A stretch of 64,000 bases of DNA from Sipunculus nudus (Eukaryota; Annelida; Sipuncula; Golfingiida; Sipunculidae): NCBI GenBank assembly GCA_026874595.1, contig CM049307.1, positions 39,228,862 to 39,292,861 on the forward strand. Reading direction: 5' to 3'. Every line of letters starts with the position of its first letter. The stretch's first letter is position 1. Under the pieces are notes generated by a model that had not been told where the DNA came from, did no database searches, and worked only from the letters and a program-made list of their open reading frames with translations. Shown here piece by piece: positions 36,601 to 46,235 of the stretch. The translations under genes and the position numbers were made by a program.

Positions 36601-36740
36601 TCAGGTTGGATGGCAAACATGTGGTGTTTGGTCATGTGGAACAAGGTTTCGATGTTGTCAGAAAGATGGAGGACCTGGGAAGCGAATCTGGATCACCCAA
36701 GGCTAAGGTCAAGATTGCCGACTGTGGTCAACTGGCCTAA
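29532..36740 (+). CDS. PPIA-like: Cyclophilin A-like peptidyl-prolyl cis-trans isomerase
   Basis: Five coding exons, all with consensus splice sites and matching phases: 29532-29630, 31519-31549, 31997-32203, 34502-34577 and 36605-36740 (TAA). The product is 182 residues. It catalyses proline cis-trans isomerisation during folding and is expected in the cytosol and nucleus, since no signal peptide is seen. The whole cyclophilin domain is present. [17 protein letters not shown] opens it, [12 protein letters not shown] follows, and the active-site block [15 protein letters not shown] carries the catalytic Arg and the Phe, Met and Gln of the pocket. [20 protein letters not shown], then [12 protein letters not shown] with the cyclosporin-contacting Trp and the pocket His, and a final [11 protein letters not shown] complete it. 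The N terminus has about 15 extra residues ([15 protein letters not shown]) compared with the 165-residue human protein. The ATG has a G at +4 and purines just upstream. Introns 1, 3 and 4 are long and repeat-filled. Confidence 0.97.
30232..31161. mobile_element. hAT-like non-autonomous transposon in cyclophilin intron 1
   Basis: The left end CAGTGGCGGATC and the right end (complement CACTGGCAGATC) form a hAT-style terminal inverted repeat. The pentamer ACTCC flanks both sides exactly (30227-30231 and 31162-31166). Length is 930 bp. The interior holds a long (AT)n array (30565-30652) and two diverged copies of an about 180-bp segment (the 'acaaatttcaggttaaagtgcc' type phrases, near 30780 and 30960). 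No transposase frame is present. Confidence 0.65.
30565..30652. repeat. (AT)n microsatellite inside the hAT-like element
   Basis: AT dinucleotide run of about 88 bp with 'tttatatatataaat' interruptions. Confidence 0.93.
33180..34445. repeat. Diverged tandem repeats in cyclophilin intron 3, with terminal motif
   Basis: Several old units share a weak 'ggtgnc(a/c)ccacctacaat' core (near 33205, 33860, 33970, 34090 and 34205) with phrases such as 'catacatctttg' and 'ttgtacacaagactggtg'. The same phrases occur, better preserved, at 43440-44340. The block ends at 34405-34440 with the hairpin-forming GGCCTGTAGGCCTTG motif that also ends the copies near 43020 and 46330. Confidence 0.5.
34886..36090. 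repeat. Dispersed repeat starting AGCTCAGCTGA in cyclophilin intron 4
   Basis: Begins with 'ttttagctcagctga'. It then carries about five diverged units of roughly 180 bp, each with a 'ctaggatcttctaac / cctagaatcttctaac' phrase followed by 'caggga(g)gt', 'gacc' and 'gcacc(c)agacagtcag'. The same family is seen starting at about 39055, 40602 and 43540. No open frame of note. Confidence 0.5.
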
Positions 36741-37207
36741 TCTGTGATGGGCAACACGTGCTTAGATCAGTTCATCTGGATGATATGTTTTAGATCACAT
36801 TCATGGACATTCATTATTACCGTGTAGTCTTTACTTCCTAGGGGCTATACCGATTACGTCCTCGCTACCATGTAGTCCTTGTCAGCCTCGGGCTGTAGAA
36901 ATTACAGTTGACATTAATGTACAGAATAGTCACAGCAATTCAGCTGCTTTACATTTGTAATGGAAAAATCCAACAAATTTTTATATTTAAAGATCGGTTA
37001 CACTAAGGACAGGAATCAATTAATTTCAAGGAACCTTGATTCACTTTTGCCATATTTTTCCTCCCCATTTTGTTTGTCATGTATGGCCCTGTGCAAAATT
37101 GTACCGGTGGTGTAGACCTTCACTTGTAGTGCATCTCTAGATTATTTGGTCATATTGTACCAGTATTGTTGTATTTCCTTTTTTTATGGCATCCATTCTG
37201 ATATGAA

Positions 37208-37213
37208 AATAAA
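37208..37213 (+). terminator. Poly(A) signal of the cyclophilin gene
   Basis: AATAAA lies about 470 nt after the stop codon, preceded by 3'UTR-like AT-rich sequence without competing AATAAA, and followed by a GT-rich 'cttgtctttttc' stretch. Confidence 0.6.
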
Positions 37214-37559
37214 ACACTGCTACTACAGACTTGTCTTTTTCATAAATACACAATGTAATGCAAACTCTTCAGTTTATTAAAGCGAATATTTTTACTTCAG
37301 GCAACAAATAATCTTGGTCCTCTTACGTTAGCTTCCCTTTAATATTATGTACAAGTCCCGCAATTAGAATTTGGCTCATGCAAATGCAATTGGTAATCCA
37401 GGCCTGTATTTTTATTAAATTGTTACGAAGAGTGCATGTTTGCATATTATTAACCACTGCAGAGCATAAATATTTTGGAGAACGCTATTCCTACAAATGG
37501 TTATAGGGATTGCCTTGTTTGGTTTTTATATATTTTTAAACCAAAGTTGAGGGAGAACA

Positions 37560-39050
37560 CTGCCCAGTTTTATACGCCCATCTATGACTGGACGTATCAT
37601 GGTACACTCACTGTCCATGAACTTTGTAACTGTGATTAGTTATCAGAGTTTTTATAGAATATTCATGAAACTCCGTATCTATCTGCCAACAGATCATGTC
37701 GTCAGTTTATGGACATTATCCACATTTAACAAGGACACCACAATGTGGCGCAGCCCCTCGCATAGGAGCATTGAATGGGTGTATAACACGGTGTGATAAT
37801 CAGGAGGGCTCTGTGACCTTGACCCCATGAACTCAAAGTCTACAGGATTCTTCCTCAATGGATTGGTCAGCCATACGTGAAAGATGAAAGCTATTTGTCT
37901 GTTTGGCTTAAAATGAGTTCACAAGTTTTTTTCAAGAAGTTTGCCCTGTGGCCTTTACCTTTGACCCCGTGACCTCAAAATCAAATTGGTTCGTAATATA
38001 TGGGTTGGTGAGCCATGTGTTAAAAATGAAAAGTTTGGCCAGGCTTGGCTTAAAATCGGCCCACAAGCCAATTCCGGACGGAGGTGACGCACGTGCGGAG
38101 GCATTACTATATCCCCTCCTGCAACTTCGTAACGAGGGGATAAGTTCAGCCGTCACTGGGATATACGTTGTATCAGTCAGCCTGAAAACCAGGAATATTT
38201 GAATATTTATAAAACTGCAGAAATATTAACCAATATAATGTCTCGCAAAGTTTGATTTCTATCAAATTTACTCATATTTAATGAGGTATTGCCTTGTGTC
38301 CGTGCATTAACTTTGTCGTGATAACTTTAAACAGCTTTTCTGGAATTTCACAAGACGCGTCATAACTTCTTACCAATGGAATATCTCACCTTGGATTAAA
38401 TTCAAAATCCATGCATATTTAAGTCCGAGGTTGCCAGATTATTTTGTGGTGTTGCAGCAATAACTTTAATACCTGTAACATGTTGCTTTTTGAGAAAACT
38501 CCACAGAAATATAAATTAACTAATACAAGGTCACACCAAAGTTTGATTCCTGGTAAAATTCATGCATATTTAAGGAGATCTGAAGTCACCAGACTTAGGC
38601 GGGGCTGTAATGGTAAAAATCACAATCGGTTGAATCCCTATTATTGGTTGTGTTTCTATTGAGAAATGGACCACAGAAATGCGTACCACAGGAGTATTAA
38701 GTCCTGTTTAGATAGCATGTTTCCCAAAAGAGGTGATATGCTCTCGCTTTCATTCCATTTCCCCCTTGAGGGGAAAAACAGGATTCAAGCGACAAAAAAT
38801 CTCAAGGATTTACTTGAATAAAAAAAATTAACATTTGTTCCTCGCCTGAATTACATTCTCGGCATATTTAATGGGGTCAGCGACATGCAACTGATTCTGA
38901 GCACCCAGACAATCGGACATGGCACAAAAGAGGATGACATGTATCCAATAGAGAAAATTCTAACTGTACATCCAAAGATCTATGCAAATCTCCTTTAAAA
39001 CCTTTCAGTCCGACCGCCATTCGAATCAACCTTGTTTTATGGTCTTCAGT
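37560..39050. repeat. Dispersed repeat debris, no gene
   Basis: Starts with 'tatacgcccatctatgactggacgtatcatgg', an imperfect palindromic phrase. It runs through diverged 'gtgaccttgacccc' units near 37810-37990. A 'tatcccctcctgcaacttcgtaacgagggga' hairpin-like phrase near 38110-38145 has an echo at about 51525-51560. From 38200 to 39050 there are older diverged phrases only. No exon was recognised. Confidence 0.4.
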
Positions 39051-40600
39051 TTTTTAGCTCAGCTGACTGTAAGTCAACTGAGGTATAGGAATGGCGCTTT
39101 GGCCGTCGTCCCTCCGGTCGTCCGTTAGCAGGGCGTAAAATCGTAACTGCTGGTCCTAGAAACTTCTAAGTAAACATCCAGGGAGGTCAATAAGAAATCT
39201 CCTTGGAAACCTAAAATTACTTGTAGGTAACAGCGAACTATATCCTCTGAGCTATGGGGCTTGAAAGTAACCCCCAGAATAATGAAAAAATTGATACAAA
39301 ACACCTTCAATATTTTGATAATTAATGCATGAATTGTCATGTATATTGCCTTGAAAATTGACCATGACTAGTTTTGTCGATACCCGAAAAGTGGTGGCGC
39401 CACCTGTATTTTTTTTGTTATTTGAACAAATATTTTTCTATTTTTTTTCATACTGTAAAATGACAACAATCATGTCAGTTTCTCAGCTGTGATTACGTCT
39501 TGTGTCCCGAAACCTGGTGTGTTTATTGATCACAAGTGGATGCCCTATAGTAATCATCCTGTCTGTCCGTCTGTTTGTCTAGCTGTCTAACTGTCCATCC
39601 GTCCATCTACACAAATTTGTTTCCAGATGATAACTCGAGGTTTGATTGACACATTGACTTGCATATGGCCCACCACTTAAGCAAGAAACTATATGATTTT
39701 AGGGTCCAAAGGTCAAGGTTACTGGACATACTTATTTAAAAAAATGATTATGGCTGCATTTTAAGCCAAGCTTTTCATCGCAAACTTTCCATTTTGAGCA
39801 TTTAGCTGACTTGCCAGTATGGGGAGAGCATAAATTAATTTGGGGTGTCAAGGTCATAGGGGCCGTCTGTTCCCAAATGAGTTTCCAGATGATAACTCTA
39901 GTTTAGTTTCACATATTGGTTTCAAAATAAACTTATATATGGCTCACCAAAAAAGTAAGAACCTATTTTGATTTTGGGGTCCAACAGTCAAAGGTCAAGC
40001 TCACAGGACTCATTCCTTTAAAAAGAATGTATATGCATTTGAAGTCAAACTTTTCATCGCAAACCTTTCCTCTTCAAGATATTGCTAACCTGCAAAAAGG
40101 GAAAGATTCTGTTTGATTATGGAGTCAAAGGTCAAACGGCCCATCCATTCACAAACTAGTTTATGGATGATAATTCTGCTTTGGATTGACGGATTGGCCT
40201 CAAACTTGATTTAATAATGACCCACCACTTAAGTTAATTCATTTTGATTTTCAGGGTCAAGAGATCAAAGTTGAAGGTCACAGGGCAACATCTTTAAAAA
40301 GATTGTGGATGCACTGTAAATCAAACTTTTCATCCCGAAATTTCCATCTTCCACACATGGATTACTTTCCTAAAGTGAGGAAATCTGTAGCTTTCAGGTT
40401 ACCTGGTCAGAGGTCAAGGTCACTTTTTTAAAAGACTGTTACAATAATCTAAATGCTGCAAGTTCAAGGATAATAAGATCTAAGATTTTTTGGTCACAAG
40501 GTCATTGATTAAGGTCACAGGACTATCATTCTGAAAAATTTCTAAAAAAATATCTGTATAGACAAATTCAGCTGAGAGTCGAGACCCATGAGTCCCTAGG
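39050..40600. repeat. Tandem about 270-bp units rich in 'aggtca' motifs
   Basis: Begins with 'tttttagctcagctgactg' and a GGTGGCGCCACC core at about 39393-39404. Three to four diverged units of about 265-285 bp follow (starts near 39600, 39865, 40140 and 40380), each with 'aaaggtcaaggt(t/c)ac...ggac' followed by 'tttaaaaa(g)at' and 'aaacttttcatcgcaaac'. Consensus TCAAGGTCA occurs at 39848-39856 and 40414-40422. No reading frame persists across units. Confidence 0.6.
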
Positions 40601-40601
40601 T

Positions 40602-41640
40602 TTAGCTCAGCTGACTGTCCGTCTGTCCGTCCGATAACCAGGCACAAATCGTAACCGCCGGATCTAGAATCTTCTTACTTATCAAACTTGGAGGTCCATA
40701 AAAAATCTCCTTGGAAATGTGAAATTTAGTCTCTTTTAACCATTTCCTTCCGCCATGGGGCTTAGAAGTACCCCAAAGAATAATTTTAAAAAATGATACA
40801 AAAGCTCATGTATCTGAAAGACTAATGTTTCGATCAGCATGATTCTGTGCATGCATATTCATCATGGAGTGCCTCATTAGTTTCTGAAGACTGGTGGCGC
40901 CACCTAGATTTTTAGCGAACCTGTGAGCTTATTCGTTGGCGCAGCGTCGTCCGTCCGTCGTCAGCCGTCCGCCGTCCAGGGCTGGCTCTTCGCCGTCCAT
41001 GGCTGTAAGTCAGAAACTGTCGGAGCTAGCAGCTCCAAATTACATGTAAGAATTCGTCACACGTGAAACTTGGTGCCCTGGAGCTTATTATTGGGTATCT
41101 GCATTAATTTAGATTTTATAGAGAAAAAGCTTAAAAACCTTTAAAAATCTTCTTCTCTGAAACTGTCCAGCCAAATTGTCCAATATTTCACAGAAATGAT
41201 CCCTGGAACAATCTCTCCCAAGTTTGTTCGAATGGTTCCAGTTCGGAGATTTTTGGCCGAGTTACAGGAGGTTGAACTTAGTCATCTGTCCAAAAAAGCA
41301 CACTAAAATTAAAATCTCAGAAACGGCTAGAGCTATAATGACCAAATTCTATACCAATGTTTGTCACATATGTCATATCTGATTTTGAGGTATTGGTGGT
41401 GCCACCTACATTGATGTGTTTTTTACAAGCGAAAATGTAATTTTAAACTCTTATACACTGATTTATGATGAAACTGTTCAGCTGATTGGTTTAAACTTTA
41501 CAAGAATTATTCTATGGTAGGGTTCTGCCAGTTTTATAAGAATAGATTGGGTAAATACAGTTTTAAAAAGCATTGTAGCCAATTGGAAAAGGCTTTCTGT
41601 ATCTGAAAACAGATTTGACTTCATGCAGCCAAGTCAAGAG
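40602..41640. repeat. Further AGCTCAGCTGA and GTCCGTC-type dispersed repeats
   Basis: A second 'tttagctcagctgactgtccgtc' start at 40602 leads to a 'ctagaatcttct' unit and a GGTGGCGCCACC core near 40892. A new family start, 'gcgaacctgtgagcttattcgttggcgcagcg', follows at about 40915 with a run of 'gtccgtcc' words. A further ggtggtgccacc core lies near 41395. These look like truncated copies joined head to tail. Confidence 0.5.
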
Positions 41641-41704
41641 GTCACTCAGTACAAATAGGTGGGGTCCAGACAACACCATGGCAACTGACCTGGCTCTGGG
41701 GGGT

Positions 41705-41756
41705 GTCTAGACAATGTGTCTAGACGTCTAGACACAGCGTCTAGACGTCTGGACAC
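41705..41756. repeat. Cluster of GTCTAGAC palindromes
   Basis: Within about 50 bp, 'gtctagac' (an 8-nt palindrome) or a one-base variant occurs five to six times, joined as tctagacgtctagacac. The complete block is close to self-complementary and could form nested hairpins. Confidence 0.8.
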
Positions 41757-41839
41757 AATGTTTAGATGCAGATTTCCCAGGTTATTGGAACTATATCTTT
41801 CAACTGTTTGAAAAAACTCGGTTTGCATATTAAGCGAAT

Positions 41840-42910
41840 CGGGTTTATCATCAGGTCACATGTGAACTGCTGCGCCTTCATTTTTGGTTGACCTTTGACC
41901 TTTCCTTGCTGCCCAGTGTCCATTTGTGCGTCTGTTTCCACACATAAACCCACATATCTCGGGAACCGTTTGACCGATCAGGCTAAAAATTTAGCACAAA
42001 TGTAGCCCTTTGATAGCTTTATAACATACACTAAAATGGTGGCGCCGCCTGCAACCATTTTTGCACAGCGTCCATCTGTTCATCTGCCTTGGGATAATAT
42101 TACTCATATCTCAGCAGTGGTTTGACTTATCCACCTGAAATTTTGCAGGTTTATACATACTGGACAGCTTTCTCGATTTTATGACAGGTGGCGCCACCTA
42201 CATTCACATTTACTCTGTAGACATCCAAGTTCATATCTCGGGAACCGATTGAGCCAAAATTTTGCATGTGTATAGATCTAACATATCTCTTCATCATAGG
42301 CAAAACTGGTGGTGCCACCTGCAACCACTTATGCACAGCGTCCATCTGTTCATCTGCCTTTGGATAAAATCATTCATATCTCAGCAGTGGTTTGACTTAT
42401 CCACCTGAAATTTTGCAGGTATTTTACATCCTTGAAAGCTTTCTCGATTTTATGACAGGTGTCGCCACCTACATTCACATTTACTCTGCAGACATCCAAG
42501 CTCATATCTTGGGAACCATTTGACCGATTAGGCCAAAATTTTGCATGTGTATAGATCTCACATAGCTCTTCATTATAGTCAAAACTGGTGGTGCCACCTG
42601 CAACCACTTATGCACAGCATCCATCTGTTAACAGATCTGCCTTGGGATAAGATCACTCATATCTCGGCACTGGTTTGACTTATCCACCTGAAATTTTGCA
42701 GGTTCATACATCCTGGACAATTTTCTCGATTTTATGACAGGTGGCACCACCTACATTCACGTTTAAGCTGCAGACATCCATGCTAATATGCAACACACCA
42801 CGCTCTATTCCCTTTGCCACTTAATCCATGCCTCACTTCACCCGTCCCACTCTGATTTCTGCGGATACACAGAGTGTCTTGTCGACTACCCATATTCTGG
42901 TTTTAAAATG
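41840..42910 (-). repeat. Inverted copy of the GGCGCC-palindrome element
   Basis: Read on the minus strand, this matches 13480-14790. It has the same 'gggtagtcgac' entry (here at about 42885-42895), the same 'ggattaagtggcaa' region, alternating GGTGGNGCCACC cores (near 42041, 42188, 42308, 42460, 42587 and 42741), and the same end region with 'gggtttatgtgt', 'gtcaaaggtcaa' and 'cacatgtgacc'. It differs in keeping fewer intact GGCGCC cores. A perfect AGGTCAAAGGTCA direct repeat lies at 41889-41901 on the minus strand. Confidence 0.75.
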
Positions 42911-42999
42911 TCCTAGTCCGAAACTTGCAGGTCAGAAACGTCCATTTTGCTTAAATCATAACGACTAAGGTAGATATGCAGGACTAAACTTTGCACAGG

Positions 43000-44423
43000 T
43001 TCGCATTAGGCCTGTAGGCCTTGTTTTTATTCGAATTTTTACGCATTTTATCTCCATTTTTAGACCAGTAAAGATTGGTCATTCGTTAAAGGGACATAAT
43101 CAGGGGCTACTTTTTGGCTATTCGTTCACACTTTCAGTTCAGTTTTACTTTATACAAATGTTTCCTAGCAAAACCATTCAAGCACTCGGTCTCATTTCCT
43201 CGCATACACCAGGTTATGGCTCTGCGTGTTGGTAAACACAGTCTGTTAACCAAAACAAGGCCGCGCTGCCCGGAGGTCCGATTAAGAGGGCAACACGCGG
43301 TGTTTCAGCCAGCGGGAACATGTATTACATTTTTTTTGTCAAGTCAATCAGGGCATCTCCTGATAATACATCTTATTCCCCAAAACGTTATTTTTAATTT
43401 AAACTATTTGAAATGTCCATTTATCTTGAATAGCTTTGTCGTATACATTACAAGAGTGATAGTGCCACCTACAGTTGCTCTTGCTCTTCTAACATCTGTT
43501 TATATTTCGGAGCGACTGGCCGAAAACATGATTTTAAACACCCAGAGAGTCAGACGGGGGTACATATTGTATCCATTGGCCTAGAATATTCATATGTTAA
43601 ATTCAGGGAGTTTCAGATTAAACGTCCATGGAAACAAAATTAGGTCACCTTGACCTATATATTCTGCGAGCTTAAGGAAAAAATAGGGGTTGAGCACCCC
43701 GAAAGTTAGATATATAGACTCAAATTGTATCCGTTAGGCCTAGAATCGTCTAAAAGCGGCGTTTGCCCGGCGCTCGGTATGCGGATTGCGGCAGGGGAAC
43801 GCAGTATAGATTCGTGTGGAGCATTTATCGAGCGGGCGGTAAAACACATCCTAAACCTCATTCCGGCTGATTTACCATATTAGTCTTAAATATTGTAGTA
43901 TAAATTCGTATACAAGACTTTCGTATACAAGACTGGTTGCATTCATCTGTGAAATTTAGCTCAATATTGGTATGACGTGTCTGCCTGAAATTTACATGGC
44001 TATATATCTTTGTAACTTTCTAATAAACGAGAGTGATAGTGCCACCTACAATCATTCATGTGATCATTCGTGCCAGTAATTCAGGAGTGATTCGATGTGT
44101 CTGCCTGAATATTTTTGAATGTCCATACATCTTGAATTGCTTTGTCGTATAAAAGACTGGTGGTGCCACCTAAACTTGCTTTTGCATTGCATCTGTGCTA
44201 ATAACTCAGAGTGGTTTGACGTATCTGCGGGAAATTTTGTATGTCTATCATACATTTTTCTTGTACACAATTCTGATGGCGCCACTTAAATTCATTTTTG
44301 GGAGTGTAAATTCTTGCCAGTATCTCAAGAGTGATGCTTGGTAATTGGGGCTTATTCTCAGGTTCAGTAGTATTAGTACTTGCTTTTAGTACGTATACGT
44401 CACATATGTATTTGAAAAGTAGT
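43000..44423. repeat. Repeat end motif and GTGCCACCTA tandem units
   Basis: At 43004-43030 is 'caggttcgcattaggcctgtaggccttg', a terminal motif shared with two other sites. From about 43440 there are diverged units with 'agtgccacctacaatc' or 'ggtgccacctaaac' cores (near 43452, 44035, 44158 and 44277), separated by phrases such as 'tgtctgcctgaa' and 'catacatcttg'. The block runs to the insertion point of the hAT-like element at 44424. The 156-residue frame at 43114-43584 crosses repeat units and shows no recognisable domain. Confidence 0.5.
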
Positions 44424-44463
44424 CAGGGGAGTAGCCAGGATTAAGGGAGGGGGAGGAGGCTGT

Positions 44464-45001
44464 TAGACTGGTACCCTGCTCTATTAAGGCCCTCAAGCCA
44501 AGCATAGAGACAGGCGTACAACGCCATCTTAAGTACTCCCAGTTGCAACTCCTGACCTACCTGTAGACTGGTTCCAACTCCAGTCTGTACGCTCACATCA
44601 ATTGTCATGGACGTTCTCGCGATCCTGGCTGGTTATCCGTGAAGATTACTTATAAAATTACTTTCTTTAGTTCTTTAAAGTTTCCAAGTATTGAAAAATG
44701 AGTTTTTGCACAAAAATTGACTGATGGATGTATAGATGATACGAATCATACGATATACTGAATACTTTATATTGGTATTGGTTTATTATCAATATCTATT
44801 AATCTAATCATAAATGTCACACGAAATGTACAGCCAACTTTTAACAACTTCTCTGAGCAAACAAAATGCTTATTTTTATCATATATAAATCATACTTGAG
44901 TTGGAACCAGTCTGCCGGGAGTCCTGAAGATGGCGTTGTACGCCCGTCTCTATGACTGGCCTAGAGCAGCGGTGCCATAATAGAGCGGGGGTACCAGTCT
45001 A
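44464..45001. mobile_element. 538-bp inverted-repeat element with 9-bp target duplication
   Basis: Starts TAGACTGGTACCCTGCTCTA and ends with the near-complement, a terminal inverted repeat of at least 25 nt. It is followed by further inverted similarity ('acaggcgtacaacgccatctt' with 'aagatggcgttgtacgcccgt', 'tggttccaactccagtct'). GGAGGCTGT flanks it exactly on both sides (44455-44463 and 45002-45010), a 9-bp target-site duplication of the length made by Mutator-like elements. The inner part is AT-rich and non-coding. It shares its terminus with 8051-8118. Confidence 0.8.
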
Positions 45002-45122
45002 GGAGGCTGTAATCAGTGGCGGGTCCAGAAAATCGAGAAGAGGGGGAGGGGGTGTGGGGGGGGGGGGTGGAGTGGCGCTAATACTGGCTTGGCGTTTGAC
45101 AGGTATTATGAAAACTTGATTA

Positions 45123-45191
<69 letters not shown>
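45123..45191. repeat. (AT)n microsatellite
   Basis: AT run of about 68 bp inside the hAT-like element. Confidence 0.93.
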
Positions 45192-45192
<1 letters not shown>

Positions 45193-46235
45193 CTACATTA
45201 TATATTTTAGTGTATGAAAATATAAATATTTTTTTTTTTATTTCAATTATGAACCATGTTAATAACAGGACCACTGGGAGGGTATGGGAGGGTGGAAATA
45301 CCCCTTCCGACATAGGAAAAATTTTAAATATACATGTACATGTACAATGTACAGAGTAGATTTTTAGGCATTTATCACCCAAAAAAATATAAAGATTTTC
45401 TGTTCCTCAGTAACTGTTATGTCTTTGCATAATGTAGTCAAACTCTTGGGGTTCAATATTTAATGTTTATATTTCTTCAAAATTAGAATATTGAATTTCA
45501 ATCATTTTCAACATGCAATGTCATTGGCGAAAAGGCTCACCTACGTTTATAACTTTTAAAATATCTCCTTAATGTAATGTTCGTGGTAAATTAACTGAAA
45601 TGTTGAAGTCTTATGTTAAACTTCGCATTTTATCGGGGTCCATGGTCACGACAGCATACAGGACACAGCAGAGCACATGTCGTGAGTGCGAGTACGGACC
45701 TCGACGGACTTTCCGAGATCAACTGTTCACGGTCAATTTATGGGAAAAGCGCATTTTTTTCGATCGCAACCATGATAGCAGGGACAGGGAGCTTCTCACG
45801 GTTTGAGTACGGCGACCGTGCTGTTGAGACGGATTCCCAAGGTCTGCAAGGGCGTCGGCACGGCTTTGATACGGGCCACCTCTGGTTATATATATAGCAA
45901 AGGCAATTTGATGCACATATATGAATATATATGTATGTGGGTGTGTGTGTGTGTGTGTGTATACAGCCTCACAATTATTCAACACAGCATACCGTTCCAA
46001 ACCCGATTAGAAATATCAGCTCCACAAGATGAATAAATATCATATTTGCAGGATCAAACAAGTTAAATGAAATGTAGAAATAAGTCCCAAATCTGCGAAT
46101 ACTAGTGACAGGAATTCCATGATTGTGTTATAGAAAATTTAATCATAATTAGACTAAGTGGAATTATTAGAGGTCGGCGAGCACTGGATGCGACCGGGGG
46201 GGGGGGGGGGGAGGCATTGCTTCGCCCCTGGTAGT

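Larger units (their letters stand above)
44424..46230. mobile_element. hAT-like element inserted in another repeat
   Basis: The left terminus is CAGGGGAGTAGCCAGGA, and the right terminus is the complement of CAGGGGCGAAGCAATGCC, both of the hAT 'CAGGGGCGTAGCCAGG' style. The pentamer GTAGT is adjacent on each side (44419-44423 and 46231-46235). The sequence left of it (44340-44423) and right of it (46236-46340) are the two halves of one repeat whose uninterrupted relative is at 34290-34440. Length is 1807 bp including a nested 538-bp element, an (AT)n run and G-homopolymers. A second hAT-style end (CAGTGGCGGGTCCAG) is at 45014. No transposase frame was recognised. Confidence 0.65.

Noticed and set aside
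43114-43584. 156-codon plus-strand frame
   Set aside because: It spans a repeat junction and GTGCCACC-type units. No domain, no splice partners.
45600-46000. Overlapping frames on both strands in a less AT-rich patch (e.g. a minus-strand RGGPYQSRADALADLG)
   Set aside because: They lie inside the hAT-like element, overlap in three frames, and have no recognisable transposase or domestic domain. Left as element interior.
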